Notes under the pieces: model-generated
The model's database searches: none
Told to the model about the DNA's origin: nothing
What the model saw: the letters and a program-made list of their open reading frames with translations, nothing else
Made by a program: the position numbers and the translations under genes
Part shown: piece by piece, positions 1 through 7,774 of the stretch
How positions within the stretch are numbered: the first letter of the stretch is position 1
Layout: every line of letters starts with the position of its first letter
NCBI RefSeq assembly: GCF_003426775.1
Contig: NZ_QJUG01000056.1
Location: 1-41,803 of the forward strand
DNA: 41,803 bases
Origin: Allorhizocola rhizosphaerae
GTDB taxonomy: Bacteria > Actinomycetota > Actinomycetes > Mycobacteriales > Micromonosporaceae
Direction of reading: 5' to 3'

Positions 1-1806
1 ACGATCACCCAGCAGTACGCGCGGCAGGCGGCCAACGACCTTGAGGTGACCTACGCGCGCAAGGTGCGCGAGGCCATCATGGCCCGCAAGCTGGAGGACA
101 CCTACACCAAGGAGGAGATCCTCGGCTTCTACCTCAACACCGTATACTTCGGGCGAGGCGCGCACGGACTGGGCGCGGCCGCGGAAGCCTACTTCGGCAT
201 GCCCGCCGACGATGTGTACACGAAGATGACGGTGGCGCAGGCGGCCCTGCTCGGCGCGGTGCTCAAGCAACCCGAGGGCGCCAACGGCTTCGACCCCGCC
301 AAGAACCCCGAGAACGCCAAGAACCGCTGGAACTACGTGCTCAACAACATGGTGGACAATGGCTGGCTGAAGGCAGAGGAGAGGGCGACCCTCAAATACC
401 CGGAGCCCGCCGATCCGGCCAACCCGGTCAAGGGCGCGGAGTTGCAGCCGTTCGTGGAGAACGGCGGCGGGGCCTGGGGCTACACCGACCGCGGCACCGG
501 CCACGTGATCGACCGCGTCGAGGCCGAACTGGAGGAGAAGGGCGTCATCGCGTTCCTGCGCGACCAGCTTGGCATCCAAAGCTGGCGCGACGGCGGCCTG
601 CGCATCGTCACCACGATCGACCCGGTGATCCAGGGCGCGCTGGAGAAGCAGCTCAACCGCAACCTGGACGGCTCGACCATGAGCAAGCAGCGGGACAACA
701 TCGTCGGAGCCGGGGTGGTCATCGACCCGAAGACCGGGCGGGTGCTGGCCTACTACGGCGGCACCAACAACGGCACCGGCATCGACTATGCGGGCGAGGC
801 ACCACACCCGGCCGCCTCGTCCTTCAAGATCTACACGCTGGCGGCGGCGTTGGACGCCGGAATCTCGGTCAAGTCGCGCTGGGACCCGACCGAGCTGAAG
901 AAGTCCAAGGGCGATCCGATCGACCTGGGCAACTCCACCCGGGACAACCCCGACGACTGCGGGACCAACTGCTCGCTTGAGGAGATGACCGTCGCCTCAT
1001 ACAACGTGCCGTTCTACAAGATCTCCAGCGCGCCCAAGCTCGGGATTGGACACCAGAAGGTGGTGCAGATGGCCAGCGCCGCCGGTGTCAAGACCATGTG
1101 GGGCATCGACGGCAAGGCCTACGACACGAGCAAGGGCGGGCCGTTCGATCCCTATGTGGGCATCGGCAAGTTCCCCATCACCGTGCTCGACCACGCGGCG
1201 GGCACGGCGACGATCGCCAACGGCGGTGTCTACAACAAGCCCCACTTCGTCCTCAAGGTACAGCGTAAAAACAAAAAAACCGGTCAGTGGGACCAGATAC
1301 CGATCGGCGACGAGCGGCTGACGCCCCAACAGGTCATCCGGCGCGAGGTGGCCGACGAGGTGACCCACCTGCTCAAGAAGATCCCCACCGGGCAATACCA
1401 GCTCGCGGGCGGCCGCGAGTCCGCGGGCAAGACCGGCACGTGGGAAAACGGCCTGTACCCGAAGATGAACGCGCACGTGTGGTTCACCGGCTACACGGCA
1501 CAGCTGTCGACGACCATCTGGCTTGGCAGCAAGGACGAAAACAAGACGCCCATCAAGATGCCCGGCAGCTCGGATGTGATGAAGGGCGAAAACATGCAGT
1601 CCAACTATCCCAAGCTGCTCTGGAAAAACTTCATGAACGAGGCGCACTCGGCCAAGGGCTACAAAAACGAGAGGCTTGCGCCCAACCATCGCTACGGCCG
1701 CATCGGCGACGACAACCGCGGGGACGGCAAGCGCGCCGACCCGGAGCCGGGCGATTGCAATCCGATCTTCCCCTGGTTCTGCCCGCCCGGGCGCAGGGAT
1801 AGGTGA
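1..1806 (+). CDS. Class A penicillin-binding protein (GT51 + transpeptidase), 5' truncated
   Basis: Bifunctional peptidoglycan synthase: it polymerises lipid II and cross-links stem peptides outside the membrane. The window opens inside the glycosyltransferase (GT51) domain; codons 1-5 read TITQQ, matching the conserved GT51 motif, and the domain continues through the EEILGFYLNTVYFGRGAHG segment to about codon 110. The penicillin-binding domain has all three active-site motifs: SSFK (817-828, serine nucleophile), SYN (997-1005) and KTGT (1429-1440). The C-terminus is a short polar tail with two cysteines, without the PASTA repeats found in some actinobacterial homologues. The N-terminal cytoplasmic and membrane anchor lies upstream of the window; GTG 46 is in frame but internal to GT51, so it is not the start. 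A short A-rich, rare-codon patch (about 1258-1285) stands out from the GC-rich surroundings. Confidence 0.95.
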   Translation, partial: TITQQYARQAANDLEVTYARKVREAIMARKLEDTYTKEEILGFYLNTVYFGRGAHGLGAAAEAYFGMPADDVYTKMTVAQAALLGAVLKQPEGANGFDPAKNPENAKNRWNYVLNNMVDNGWLKAEERATLKYPEPADPANPVKGAELQPFVENGGGAWGYTDRGTGHVIDRVEAELEEKGVIAFLRDQLGIQSWRDGGLRIVTTIDPVIQGALEKQLNRNLDGSTMSKQRDNIVGAGVVIDPKTGRVLAYYGGTNNGTGIDYAGEAPHPAASSFKIYTLAAALDAGISVKSRWDPTELKKSKGDPIDLGNSTRDNPDDCGTNCSLEEMTVASYNVPFYKISSAPKLGIGHQKVVQMASAAGVKTMWGIDGKAYDTSKGGPFDPYVGIGKFPITVLDHAAGTATIANGGVYNKPHFVLKVQRKNKKTGQWDQIPIGDERLTPQQVIRREVADEVTHLLKKIPTGQYQLAGGRESAGKTGTWENGLYPKMNAHVWFTGYTAQLSTTIWLGSKDENKTPIKMPGSSDVMKGENMQSNYPKLLWKNFMNEAHSAKGYKNERLAPNHRYGRIGDDNRGDGKRADPEPGDCNPIFPWFCPPGRRDR

Positions 1807-1837
1807 CGCCGGGAGTAACCATGGATACCATGCACGC
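1803..1837 (+). promoter_or_regulatory. Predicted leaderless promoter of the hydrolase/caspase operon
   Basis: A -35-like GTGACG (1803-1808, four of six matches to TTGACA), a 17-bp spacer and a -10 TACCAT (1826-1831) are followed after six bases by GTG 1838. That places the transcription start at or next to the start codon. The -35 overlaps the stop codon of the upstream penicillin-binding protein gene, so the operon appears to have its own promoter. Confidence 0.6.
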
Positions 1838-2602
1838 GTGACCCGGGTGCTCGGTGTCCATGGTGTGGGCAACTTCCTTGCGGACCTTCCCGCGACCGAC
1901 TCTGCGGCGGTGCGCGCCAAGGAGTGGGGCACGGCGCTCGGCCTGCCCGGCATCGATATGCGCGTGGCCTATTACGCCGACCTGCTCAACGCTGAGATCG
2001 CGCAAGGGTCGGGGCTGGGCCTGCTGCCCGAGCCGGCGCGGGAGATGCTCGCCTCGTGGGCGCTGGCACTGGGCGCGCCCGACGAGGTGACACAGGGCCC
2101 GGCCACGGCCATCCCCCGGCAGATCGTCAGCTGGGTGTGCCGACGGTTCAACCTGGAAAATCGGGCCGTCGAATGGTTCATCGCCGAGTTCTTCCCGGAG
2201 GTCGTTGGCTATCTTCGGGATCCGGACCCGGTCCGGGCTCGCGTCGCCGCAGCGCTGCGCGAGCACCGGCCCCAGGTCGTCATCGCACACTCCCTCGGCT
2301 CGGTCGTCACGTTCGAGACCCTGTGCGCCCATGAAGACTTGAGCGTCGACCTGCTCATCACGCTGGGCTCTCCACTCGCCCTCCCCTACATCCACAACAG
2401 GCTGGCATTCACTGTCAAACGCCCGCCGCGCGCGGGCCGCTGGCTCAACCTCGCCGACATCGGCGACCTCGTGGCCGTGCCCCGCAAGCTGGGCGGACTG
2501 TTCGAAGTGGACAGCCACCACGAGCTCACCATCGCCCTGTTCGCCTTCCACGCCGTCGAGCGCTACCTCGCCCACACCGCTGTCCGCTCGATCGTTCAAT
2601 GA
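1838..2602 (+). CDS. Lipase-fold alpha/beta hydrolase, first gene of caspase/STAND operon
   Basis: A 254-residue predicted serine hydrolase. It begins with a strand and the HGVG oxyanion-type loop (residues 8-11). The nucleophile elbow is AHSLGS with Ser152. A TLGSPL segment (175-180) follows, as in PGAP1/lipase-like proteins, then WLNLADIGD (202-210; probable acidic residue Asp210) and SHHEL (226-230; probable catalytic His). No signal peptide or membrane segment is visible, so it should be cytoplasmic. Start chosen at GTG 1838 because the conserved fold begins there and a -10 hexamer lies six bases upstream; the frame stays open further 5' but that region overlaps the penicillin-binding protein. 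Its stop overlaps the next start (ATGA, 2599-2602), so the two are translationally coupled. Substrate unknown; inferred effector or accessory hydrolase of the caspase/STAND protein. Confidence 0.85.
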   Translation: MTRVLGVHGVGNFLADLPATDSAAVRAKEWGTALGLPGIDMRVAYYADLLNAEIAQGSGLGLLPEPAREMLASWALALGAPDEVTQGPATAIPRQIVSWVCRRFNLENRAVEWFIAEFFPEVVGYLRDPDPVRARVAAALREHRPQVVIAHSLGSVVTFETLCAHEDLSVDLLITLGSPLALPYIHNRLAFTVKRPPRAGRWLNLADIGDLVAVPRKLGGLFEVDSHHELTIALFAFHAVERYLAHTAVRSIVQ

Positions 2603-5346
2603 CCGACAACCGGCTTGCCCTGTGCATCGGGCTCTGCTCCTTCGACGGATGGCGCGCGCTGCCCTTCGCACACGACCGCAGCGACGAGCTGGCGGCGCAG
2701 CTGACGCAGCTGGGTTACCGTTGCTCGGTCCTCAGCCCGGAGTTCCCGCTTTCCGCCGATGTGCTGGGCGAGATGGTCAGAGCCACGATCGCCGAGGTCG
2801 GCCCGGACGGCATTCTGATCGTGCAGGTGCTCAGCCATGGCCACATCACACCCAGCGGCACGCTGCACGTCATCGGTGGCGACGGCGAATACCATGAGTT
2901 CACCGACGTCGAGCGCTGGCTCAAGAACGTCGTGGACGCGCCGGGCAGGGCGCCGCTCACGCTCTTTCTCCTGGACATCTGCAGCGCGGGCAACGCGGCA
3001 CGGCTGAGCTGGCAGAGTCATATCGACGACGAGGCCAACCGGGCGTGGGTCATCGCCGCCTGCGCACCGGATGAGGCCGCCTACAGCGGACGGATGACCC
3101 AGGCGGCGGCCAACGTCCTACGGGATCTCGCCGATGGCCGGCTCGACATCGACCGGTCCCTGCGGCACGTTCCACTCACAACGGTCGCGCAGAAGATTCG
3201 CCGCGAGGTGGGCCGGCTTGCCGCCGTGGCGCAGGCGATCCCTCAGGAGGTGACGGCAAGCCGGATCGACATCAGCTCCGAGCCGCTCGACCTGCCGTTT
3301 TTTCCGAATCCTTGGTACATGGAAAACCCGCGCCGGCTCGTACGGCCACAAGTCGACGCGGGTGTGACGCCGTTCCTCGACGATCTCGATGAAGCCCTTG
3401 ACCCACAACACTTCTTGCATCGCGCACTTGGGCGGCAGGGCTCGACGGGCGACATGAGCGGGTGCTTCAGCGGCCGCAGCCGCGAGCTGAAGATCCTCGC
3501 ACCGTGGCTCAACCTGCAGGATGAGGTCGGGTTGCGGGTCGTGACCGGCAGTCCGGGCGTGGGCAAGTCCGCGTTGATCGGGGTCCTCGTCTGCGCGGCG
3601 CATCCGTTGCTGCGCAAGCCGACGGCGACCGTCTGGGAGCACATCGAGCAGGCTCCATACGTCAACCACCGGATGGCCGCCGTGCACGCCCGTGGCCGGA
3701 CCGTCGCCGAAATCTCGTCATCCATCGCCCGTCAGCTGGGCCTCGAAGGCTCCCTGCCCGAGGCCATCGCGGGCCTACCCGCCCCACCGGTCATCGTCGT
3801 CGACGCGCTCGACGAAGCTACGAATCCCGTCGCCACCATGAACGAACTGCTGATCCCGTTGGTGCGCATCCGTTACGGCGACGAGCCGCTGCGCCTTCTC
3901 GTCGGCATGCGCCCGTGGGACGAATTCGCTCCACTACGCGACCTCGCCAGCGACGGCGTGCTCGACCTCGACCGGGTACCACCGGACCGGCTCCGGCGCG
4001 ACGTTGAGCAATACGTGTCGCGGCTGCTCACCTCCGACCATCGCTGGGACAGCCTCGACACGATCGGTGCGGCGCACACTCTGGCCCGCGCGGTCGCGCA
4101 GGAGCTCACATCTTCGCCGTCCGAGTGGGGTGCGTTCCTTGTGGCGGGCCTCTACACGCATCACATCTTGAACGTCTATCCTGAGCCAATCCACGACCAG
4201 GCCGAGGCGGCCCGGCTCGGAAGGCGGGTGCCACAAACGCTTCCGGAGGTCCTGGAGCTTGACCTGAGCACGCGCGGCGACAAGCCTTGGCTGCGCCTGG
4301 TGCTCACCGCGCTCGCCTATGCCCGTGGCGAAGGCATGCCTGCCTCGCTCATCCGGCACGCGGCAGAGGTGCCGTCCGTCGAAAGCATTCTGTCCGCTTT
4401 GGACGATGTGCGGTTCTACTTACGCCACAGCACCGAGTCCGATGGCACGACCCTCTACCGCCTGTTCCACCAGGGCCTCACCGACCATCTGCGCCAGCAG
4501 GCCAGCAGCGAGCAGGTCTACGACCGCCTGCTCAACTCACTGCGCCCCAAGCCCGGCGATCCCCTGCACTGGCACCTGGCCGAGCCGTATCTGCTGCGCC
4601 ACGCCCTCGACCACGCACCCGACCCCGACGGGCTACTTGCCGACCCGGGTTTCCTCATAGAGGCCGACCCCTCGCTGTTGCGGTCAAGGCTCGGTCCTTT
4701 GCTGCTGGCCGCATACGACGCGGGCGACCCATCGAATCGGCGGCAGGGACTCGCAGTAGCTGCGAGCCTGCACGGACTGCAAGGACTAGCGGATGCGCTG
4801 GCAGACCTCCCTGGGCAGCCACCGCTGCCCACGATTCCACTGTGGACAGGGCAGCCGTTCACGGCCATCAACACATATACCGCTGACGGCACATCATGGG
4901 TTGTCCTGAGCGGGCAGTCGGGCGAGGTTTATTTCCGGCAACTCCGGCCAGCAACCGAGGCCCAAGTCTTGTACACGGGCGACGCCTCGCCGGTGACGGC
5001 CGTGGCGGCAAACCAGGACTGGCTTGCGGTCGCCAGGGAAAACGGCGTGTTCGTCATAGATCGGCACGGCGCGGTGGGACGGCGCGAACGCCGGATTGTC
5101 GCGGCGCCGGTCAAGAAGCTCGAGATCGGCGAATTGGGCGGGCGGGCGGTGCTGATGGTCGACAACCATAGGATTTTCGACTTCGCCACCGACTCCTGGC
5201 TCACCTTCAGCAGGCAGCTCAAACCAATCAGACCGGAGCCGCCCGTACCGTTTCCGGCCGCGATCGACCAGATCTGCACGACCCCGTTCGGTGAGACCGT
5301 GATTCGCAGCGGCAGCACGGTCATCGCGCTGGTGACGTCAGGCTGA
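2599..5346 (+). CDS. Caspase-like protease fused to STAND/NACHT NTPase
   Basis: A 915-residue multidomain protein. Residues about 1-200 form a caspase/peptidase C14 domain: His80 lies in SHGH after a hydrophobic strand, and Cys128 lies in LLDICSAG, a 48-residue spacing usual for the caspase dyad. A linker is followed by a P-loop NTPase with Walker A GSPGVGKS (317-324) and Walker B IVVDALDE (399-406), then a winged-helix/helical region typical of STAND ATPases (about 480-700). The last 200 residues are strand-rich, with spaced WVVLSG, WLAVA and AVLMV strands suggesting a degenerate beta-propeller sensor. Known: STAND proteins couple ligand sensing to effector activation in conflict and cell-death systems. 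Inferred: sensing by the C-terminus, ATP-driven assembly, protease activation. Translationally coupled to the hydrolase; its 3' end overlaps ku by 9 bp on the opposite strand. No signal peptide. Confidence 0.88.
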   Translation: MTDNRLALCIGLCSFDGWRALPFAHDRSDELAAQLTQLGYRCSVLSPEFPLSADVLGEMVRATIAEVGPDGILIVQVLSHGHITPSGTLHVIGGDGEYHEFTDVERWLKNVVDAPGRAPLTLFLLDICSAGNAARLSWQSHIDDEANRAWVIAACAPDEAAYSGRMTQAAANVLRDLADGRLDIDRSLRHVPLTTVAQKIRREVGRLAAVAQAIPQEVTASRIDISSEPLDLPFFPNPWYMENPRRLVRPQVDAGVTPFLDDLDEALDPQHFLHRALGRQGSTGDMSGCFSGRSRELKILAPWLNLQDEVGLRVVTGSPGVGKSALIGVLVCAAHPLLRKPTATVWEHIEQAPYVNHRMAAVHARGRTVAEISSSIARQLGLEGSLPEAIAGLPAPPVIVVDALDEATNPVATMNELLIPLVRIRYGDEPLRLLVGMRPWDEFAPLRDLASDGVLDLDRVPPDRLRRDVEQYVSRLLTSDHRWDSLDTIGAAHTLARAVAQELTSSPSEWGAFLVAGLYTHHILNVYPEPIHDQAEAARLGRRVPQTLPEVLELDLSTRGDKPWLRLVLTALAYARGEGMPASLIRHAAEVPSVESILSALDDVRFYLRHSTESDGTTLYRLFHQGLTDHLRQQASSEQVYDRLLNSLRPKPGDPLHWHLAEPYLLRHALDHAPDPDGLLADPGFLIEADPSLLRSRLGPLLLAAYDAGDPSNRRQGLAVAASLHGLQGLADALADLPGQPPLPTIPLWTGQPFTAINTYTADGTSWVVLSGQSGEVYFRQLRPATEAQVLYTGDASPVTAVAANQDWLAVARENGVFVIDRHGAVGRRERRIVAAPVKKLEIGELGGRAVLMVDNHRIFDFATDSWLTFSRQLKPIRPEPPVPFPAAIDQICTTPFGETVIRSGSTVIALVTSG

Positions 5347-6177
5347 CTTGAGTTTGCGGGTGCGAGTCGCGGGCTTGGCTGCCTCGCCGCGGTTGTCGCG
5401 GGCGGCGCGGGCCTTGGCGACCGACTTGCGCAGGGCCTCCATCAGGTCGATGGTCTCGGCGATGGGCTCCTCGACCTCCGGCTTTTCCACGATCTCCTCG
5501 CGCCCGATCTTGGCGTCGATGACCGTCTGCAGCGCCTCGCGATAGGAGTCGGTGAACTCGTTCGGGTCGAACTCGGTGGTCAGGGAGTCGACCAGCGAGG
5601 TGGCCATCTTGACCTCCTGCGGCCGCAGGGTCACCTCGTCGCCCAGGAAGTCGAACTCGGGCTGGCGCACCTCGTCGGGCCACAGCATCGTGTTGAGCAC
5701 GAGCAGGTCACCGCGCACCCGCACGACGGCGAGGGTCTCCCGCTGGCGCAGCGCCACCTTGACGATCGCCACCCGCTCGGAGCGTGACAGCGCCTCACGC
5801 AGCAGCAGATAGGGCTTGAGCCCGATCACCCCGTCGGGCTCCAGGAAGTATGCCTTGTGGTACAGGATCGGGTCGATCTCGTCCTCCTGCACGCACTCCA
5901 GCACCTCGATCGCCTTCGAGCTGGTCAGCGGCAGGTCGGCGAAGTCCTCATCGGTGAGCACGACCATCTCGCCGCCGCCCATGTCGTAGCCCTTGGCGAT
6001 CTCGTCGTAGCTGACCTCTTCGCCGCACTTGCTACACATCCGCTGGTATCGGATGCGGCCACCGTCTTCCTTGTGCACCTGGTGGAAGCGGATGTCCTTC
6101 TCCTGGGTGGCCGAGTACAGCTTGACCGCGATCGACACCAGGCCGAACGATACGGCGCCTTTCCACATTGGTCGCAT
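5338..6177 (-). CDS. ku: Ku DNA end-binding protein (non-homologous end joining)
   Basis: Bacterial Ku, 279 residues, which as a homodimer rings broken DNA ends and recruits ligase LigD. The N-terminus MRPMWKGAVSFGLVSIAVKL is the family hallmark, which fixes the start at ATG 6177; the frame is open 51 codons further upstream but that part has no Ku homology. The Ku core beta-barrel occupies roughly residues 1-230 and ends in a Lys/Arg/Ala-rich tail (about 255-279), as in actinobacterial Ku proteins where such tails bind DNA. No ligD lies in the window. The gene converges with the caspase/STAND gene and their stop regions overlap by 9 bp, leaving no room for a separate terminator. The 5' neighbour, the DUF234 ATPase, ends at 6248 on the same strand. 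Confidence 0.96.
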   Translation of the reverse strand: MRPMWKGAVSFGLVSIAVKLYSATQEKDIRFHQVHKEDGGRIRYQRMCSKCGEEVSYDEIAKGYDMGGGEMVVLTDEDFADLPLTSSKAIEVLECVQEDEIDPILYHKAYFLEPDGVIGLKPYLLLREALSRSERVAIVKVALRQRETLAVVRVRGDLLVLNTMLWPDEVRQPEFDFLGDEVTLRPQEVKMATSLVDSLTTEFDPNEFTDSYREALQTVIDAKIGREEIVEKPEVEEPIAETIDLMEALRKSVAKARAARDNRGEAAKPATRTRKLKSA

Positions 6178-6247
6178 ACCACAGTGTTGCCTAGGCTCCT
6201 CGGATTTGGAAACAGCCCGCCTCGCCTTGCCGCCTGCGGTCGCACGT

Positions 6248-7708
6248 TCATGGCCGTGATGTTGACCACGCCGAGAGCACATCCTCCGCGCGCCAGACGA
6301 GCCCGATCTGTTTCGTGTCAACGCGAGCATTCACGCCGGACAGCGAAACCACCACATGTCCTGTCCGGCCCGGCGTATAACCGGGAACCTTCGAGCCGCT
6401 CGTCAACAGGTCTGCGAGGTCATGATCGTCGAACGCCGCCCCCAGCCATTTGATGGAGCCGACAAAGGCAATCTGTTGGGCGATCGGCTTCCGGTCGCCC
6501 CCGACCAGGTCAACCTCGGGATTGAACTGCCGGTTCCACCAGCCACCGACCTTTTCGGCATCCGGCCAGGGGAACGCGTCGTCTCCGGCGGCCAGTTCCA
6601 GGCTCTCCCTGATCAGGGGCTCCACGGCCCGGCCGCGCCACGAGGTCCACCGGCGTCGCACCAGACGGAAAGCGACATCGGGACGTCCCCGCCGTCCTTC
6701 CTCCTGCGCTTCCTGCAGCACGCCCAGATAGAGCCGCAGGTTGCTGTCGGCGACTCGATAGAGCGCCGGCTTGCCGGCCTGGGTCGAGAGCGGCTCATCC
6801 ATTGCCAGTACCCGCTTCTCGTTCACCAGCCGGCGCAGCATCGGCGAGAGGGATCCGGATGGGAGCGGCCCATGCCGGCTGCCCGCGGCGGCCGCGATGT
6901 TGGCATGCGTGCGATCGCCTCCGCCCACGGTTTCGAGAACCCGCCGAGCCTGATCAGGCATCGGGAATTCGGCCTGCAGCGCGGACTCCGGCACGCTGAA
7001 CAGTGGGGCCGCCGGATCGGCACATTCGGCTTCGATGAAGGTGAGTGCCGGAGTGCCGTGCGGCCAGCTTCGGAGGATGCCGGGAAGGCCACCCGACACA
7101 AGGCAGGCGTCGATGGCATCGGCACCTGTCAAGCCGGTGGCTTGGGCGGTCTCCGCCGGCATTAGCGGTCCAAGCGCAAAGTTGTCCGCACGCCCAAAGA
7201 ACGGCCGGTCGTAGGCGGTCAAGCGCTCCATCATGTGCACGTCGCTGCCCAGCAACAACAGCAAGACCGGGTGCCGCGAAAGCTGCCGGTCCCAGGCGGT
7301 CTGCAGTGCGCCTTCGAAGATGTCGTCCTGCTCGGCCAGCCAGGGCATCTCATCAAGCACGACGATCGTCGGCTCGTCGGATAGCGCCGAGGCGAGCAAC
7401 CTGAACGCATCGAGCCAACTCCCGGCCGCCACGTCCGGCACGAGTTCCCGGTCGCGGGACAGGCTCGAGTCCTTGAGCGCGTTTACAAATCGGCTCACGG
7501 CCTCGACTGGGGACGCGCCCTTCGTCGCGGTGAAGTAGACATATGGCTGCTTGGCGCGATCGCAGAACTCCTGGACCAGGCGCGATTTGCCTACCTGGCG
7601 CCGGCCGCGGATGGCCACCGCCACGCCTTCCTCGGATGCGGCGACCCGCTCCAGCCGCTTCTCCAGCAGCTGCAGCTCCCATTTCCGGCCAATGAACCTC
7701 CGCACCAT
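6248..7708 (-). CDS. DUF234-type AAA ATPase with degenerate PD-(D/E)XK-like C-terminus
   Basis: A 486-residue member of the archaeal-type ATPase/DUF234 family. FIGR at residues 5-8 is the usual family opening. Walker A is GRRQVGKS (35-42) and Walker B is TIVVLDEMPWL (114-124). A winged-helix region follows (about 260-330), then the DUF234 region, which in relatives has a PD-(D/E)XK nuclease-like fold (about 370-440). The sequence EVDLVGGDRK is present, but the later acidic-x-lysine element usually read as ECKW is here GSIKW, so nuclease activity is doubtful. Family members are often linked to toxin-like or selfish modules, but no partner is encoded beside it. The upstream region carries three 15-bp repeats and a -10 overlapping the last one; there is no Shine-Dalgarno site, so the mRNA is probably leaderless. 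Confidence 0.85.
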   Translation of the reverse strand: MVRRFIGRKWELQLLEKRLERVAASEEGVAVAIRGRRQVGKSRLVQEFCDRAKQPYVYFTATKGASPVEAVSRFVNALKDSSLSRDRELVPDVAAGSWLDAFRLLASALSDEPTIVVLDEMPWLAEQDDIFEGALQTAWDRQLSRHPVLLLLLGSDVHMMERLTAYDRPFFGRADNFALGPLMPAETAQATGLTGADAIDACLVSGGLPGILRSWPHGTPALTFIEAECADPAAPLFSVPESALQAEFPMPDQARRVLETVGGGDRTHANIAAAAGSRHGPLPSGSLSPMLRRLVNEKRVLAMDEPLSTQAGKPALYRVADSNLRLYLGVLQEAQEEGRRGRPDVAFRLVRRRWTSWRGRAVEPLIRESLELAAGDDAFPWPDAEKVGGWWNRQFNPEVDLVGGDRKPIAQQIAFVGSIKWLGAAFDDHDLADLLTSGSKVPGYTPGRTGHVVVSLSGVNARVDTKQIGLVWRAEDVLSAWSTSRP

Positions 7709-7757
7709 AGGTAGATCGTATCTACGTAAGCGCCATCTATATAGACGCCATCTACCT
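7709..7757 (-). promoter_or_regulatory. Three 15-bp repeats with dyads forming promoter/operator of the ATPase gene
   Basis: Read on the minus strand, three head-to-tail 15-bp units lie at 7754-7740, 7739-7725 and 7724-7710, each starting TAGAT. The first contains the dyad TAGA-N5-TCTA and the third the dyad GTAGAT-N3-ATCTAC. The -10 hexamer TACGAT (7720-7715) sits inside the third unit, six bases before ATG 7708. Repeats over the -10 and start codon suggest a repressor operator, possibly autoregulation by the ATPase's own winged helix (inference). Confidence 0.6.
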
Positions 7758-7774
7758 GGACAGCGGTTCGATCG

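Noticed and set aside
5338-6330. Longer Ku reading frame starting at 6330
   Set aside because: The 51 extra residues are Arg/Ser/Gly-rich with no Ku similarity, and they overlap the end of the ATPase gene; the family start is at 6177.
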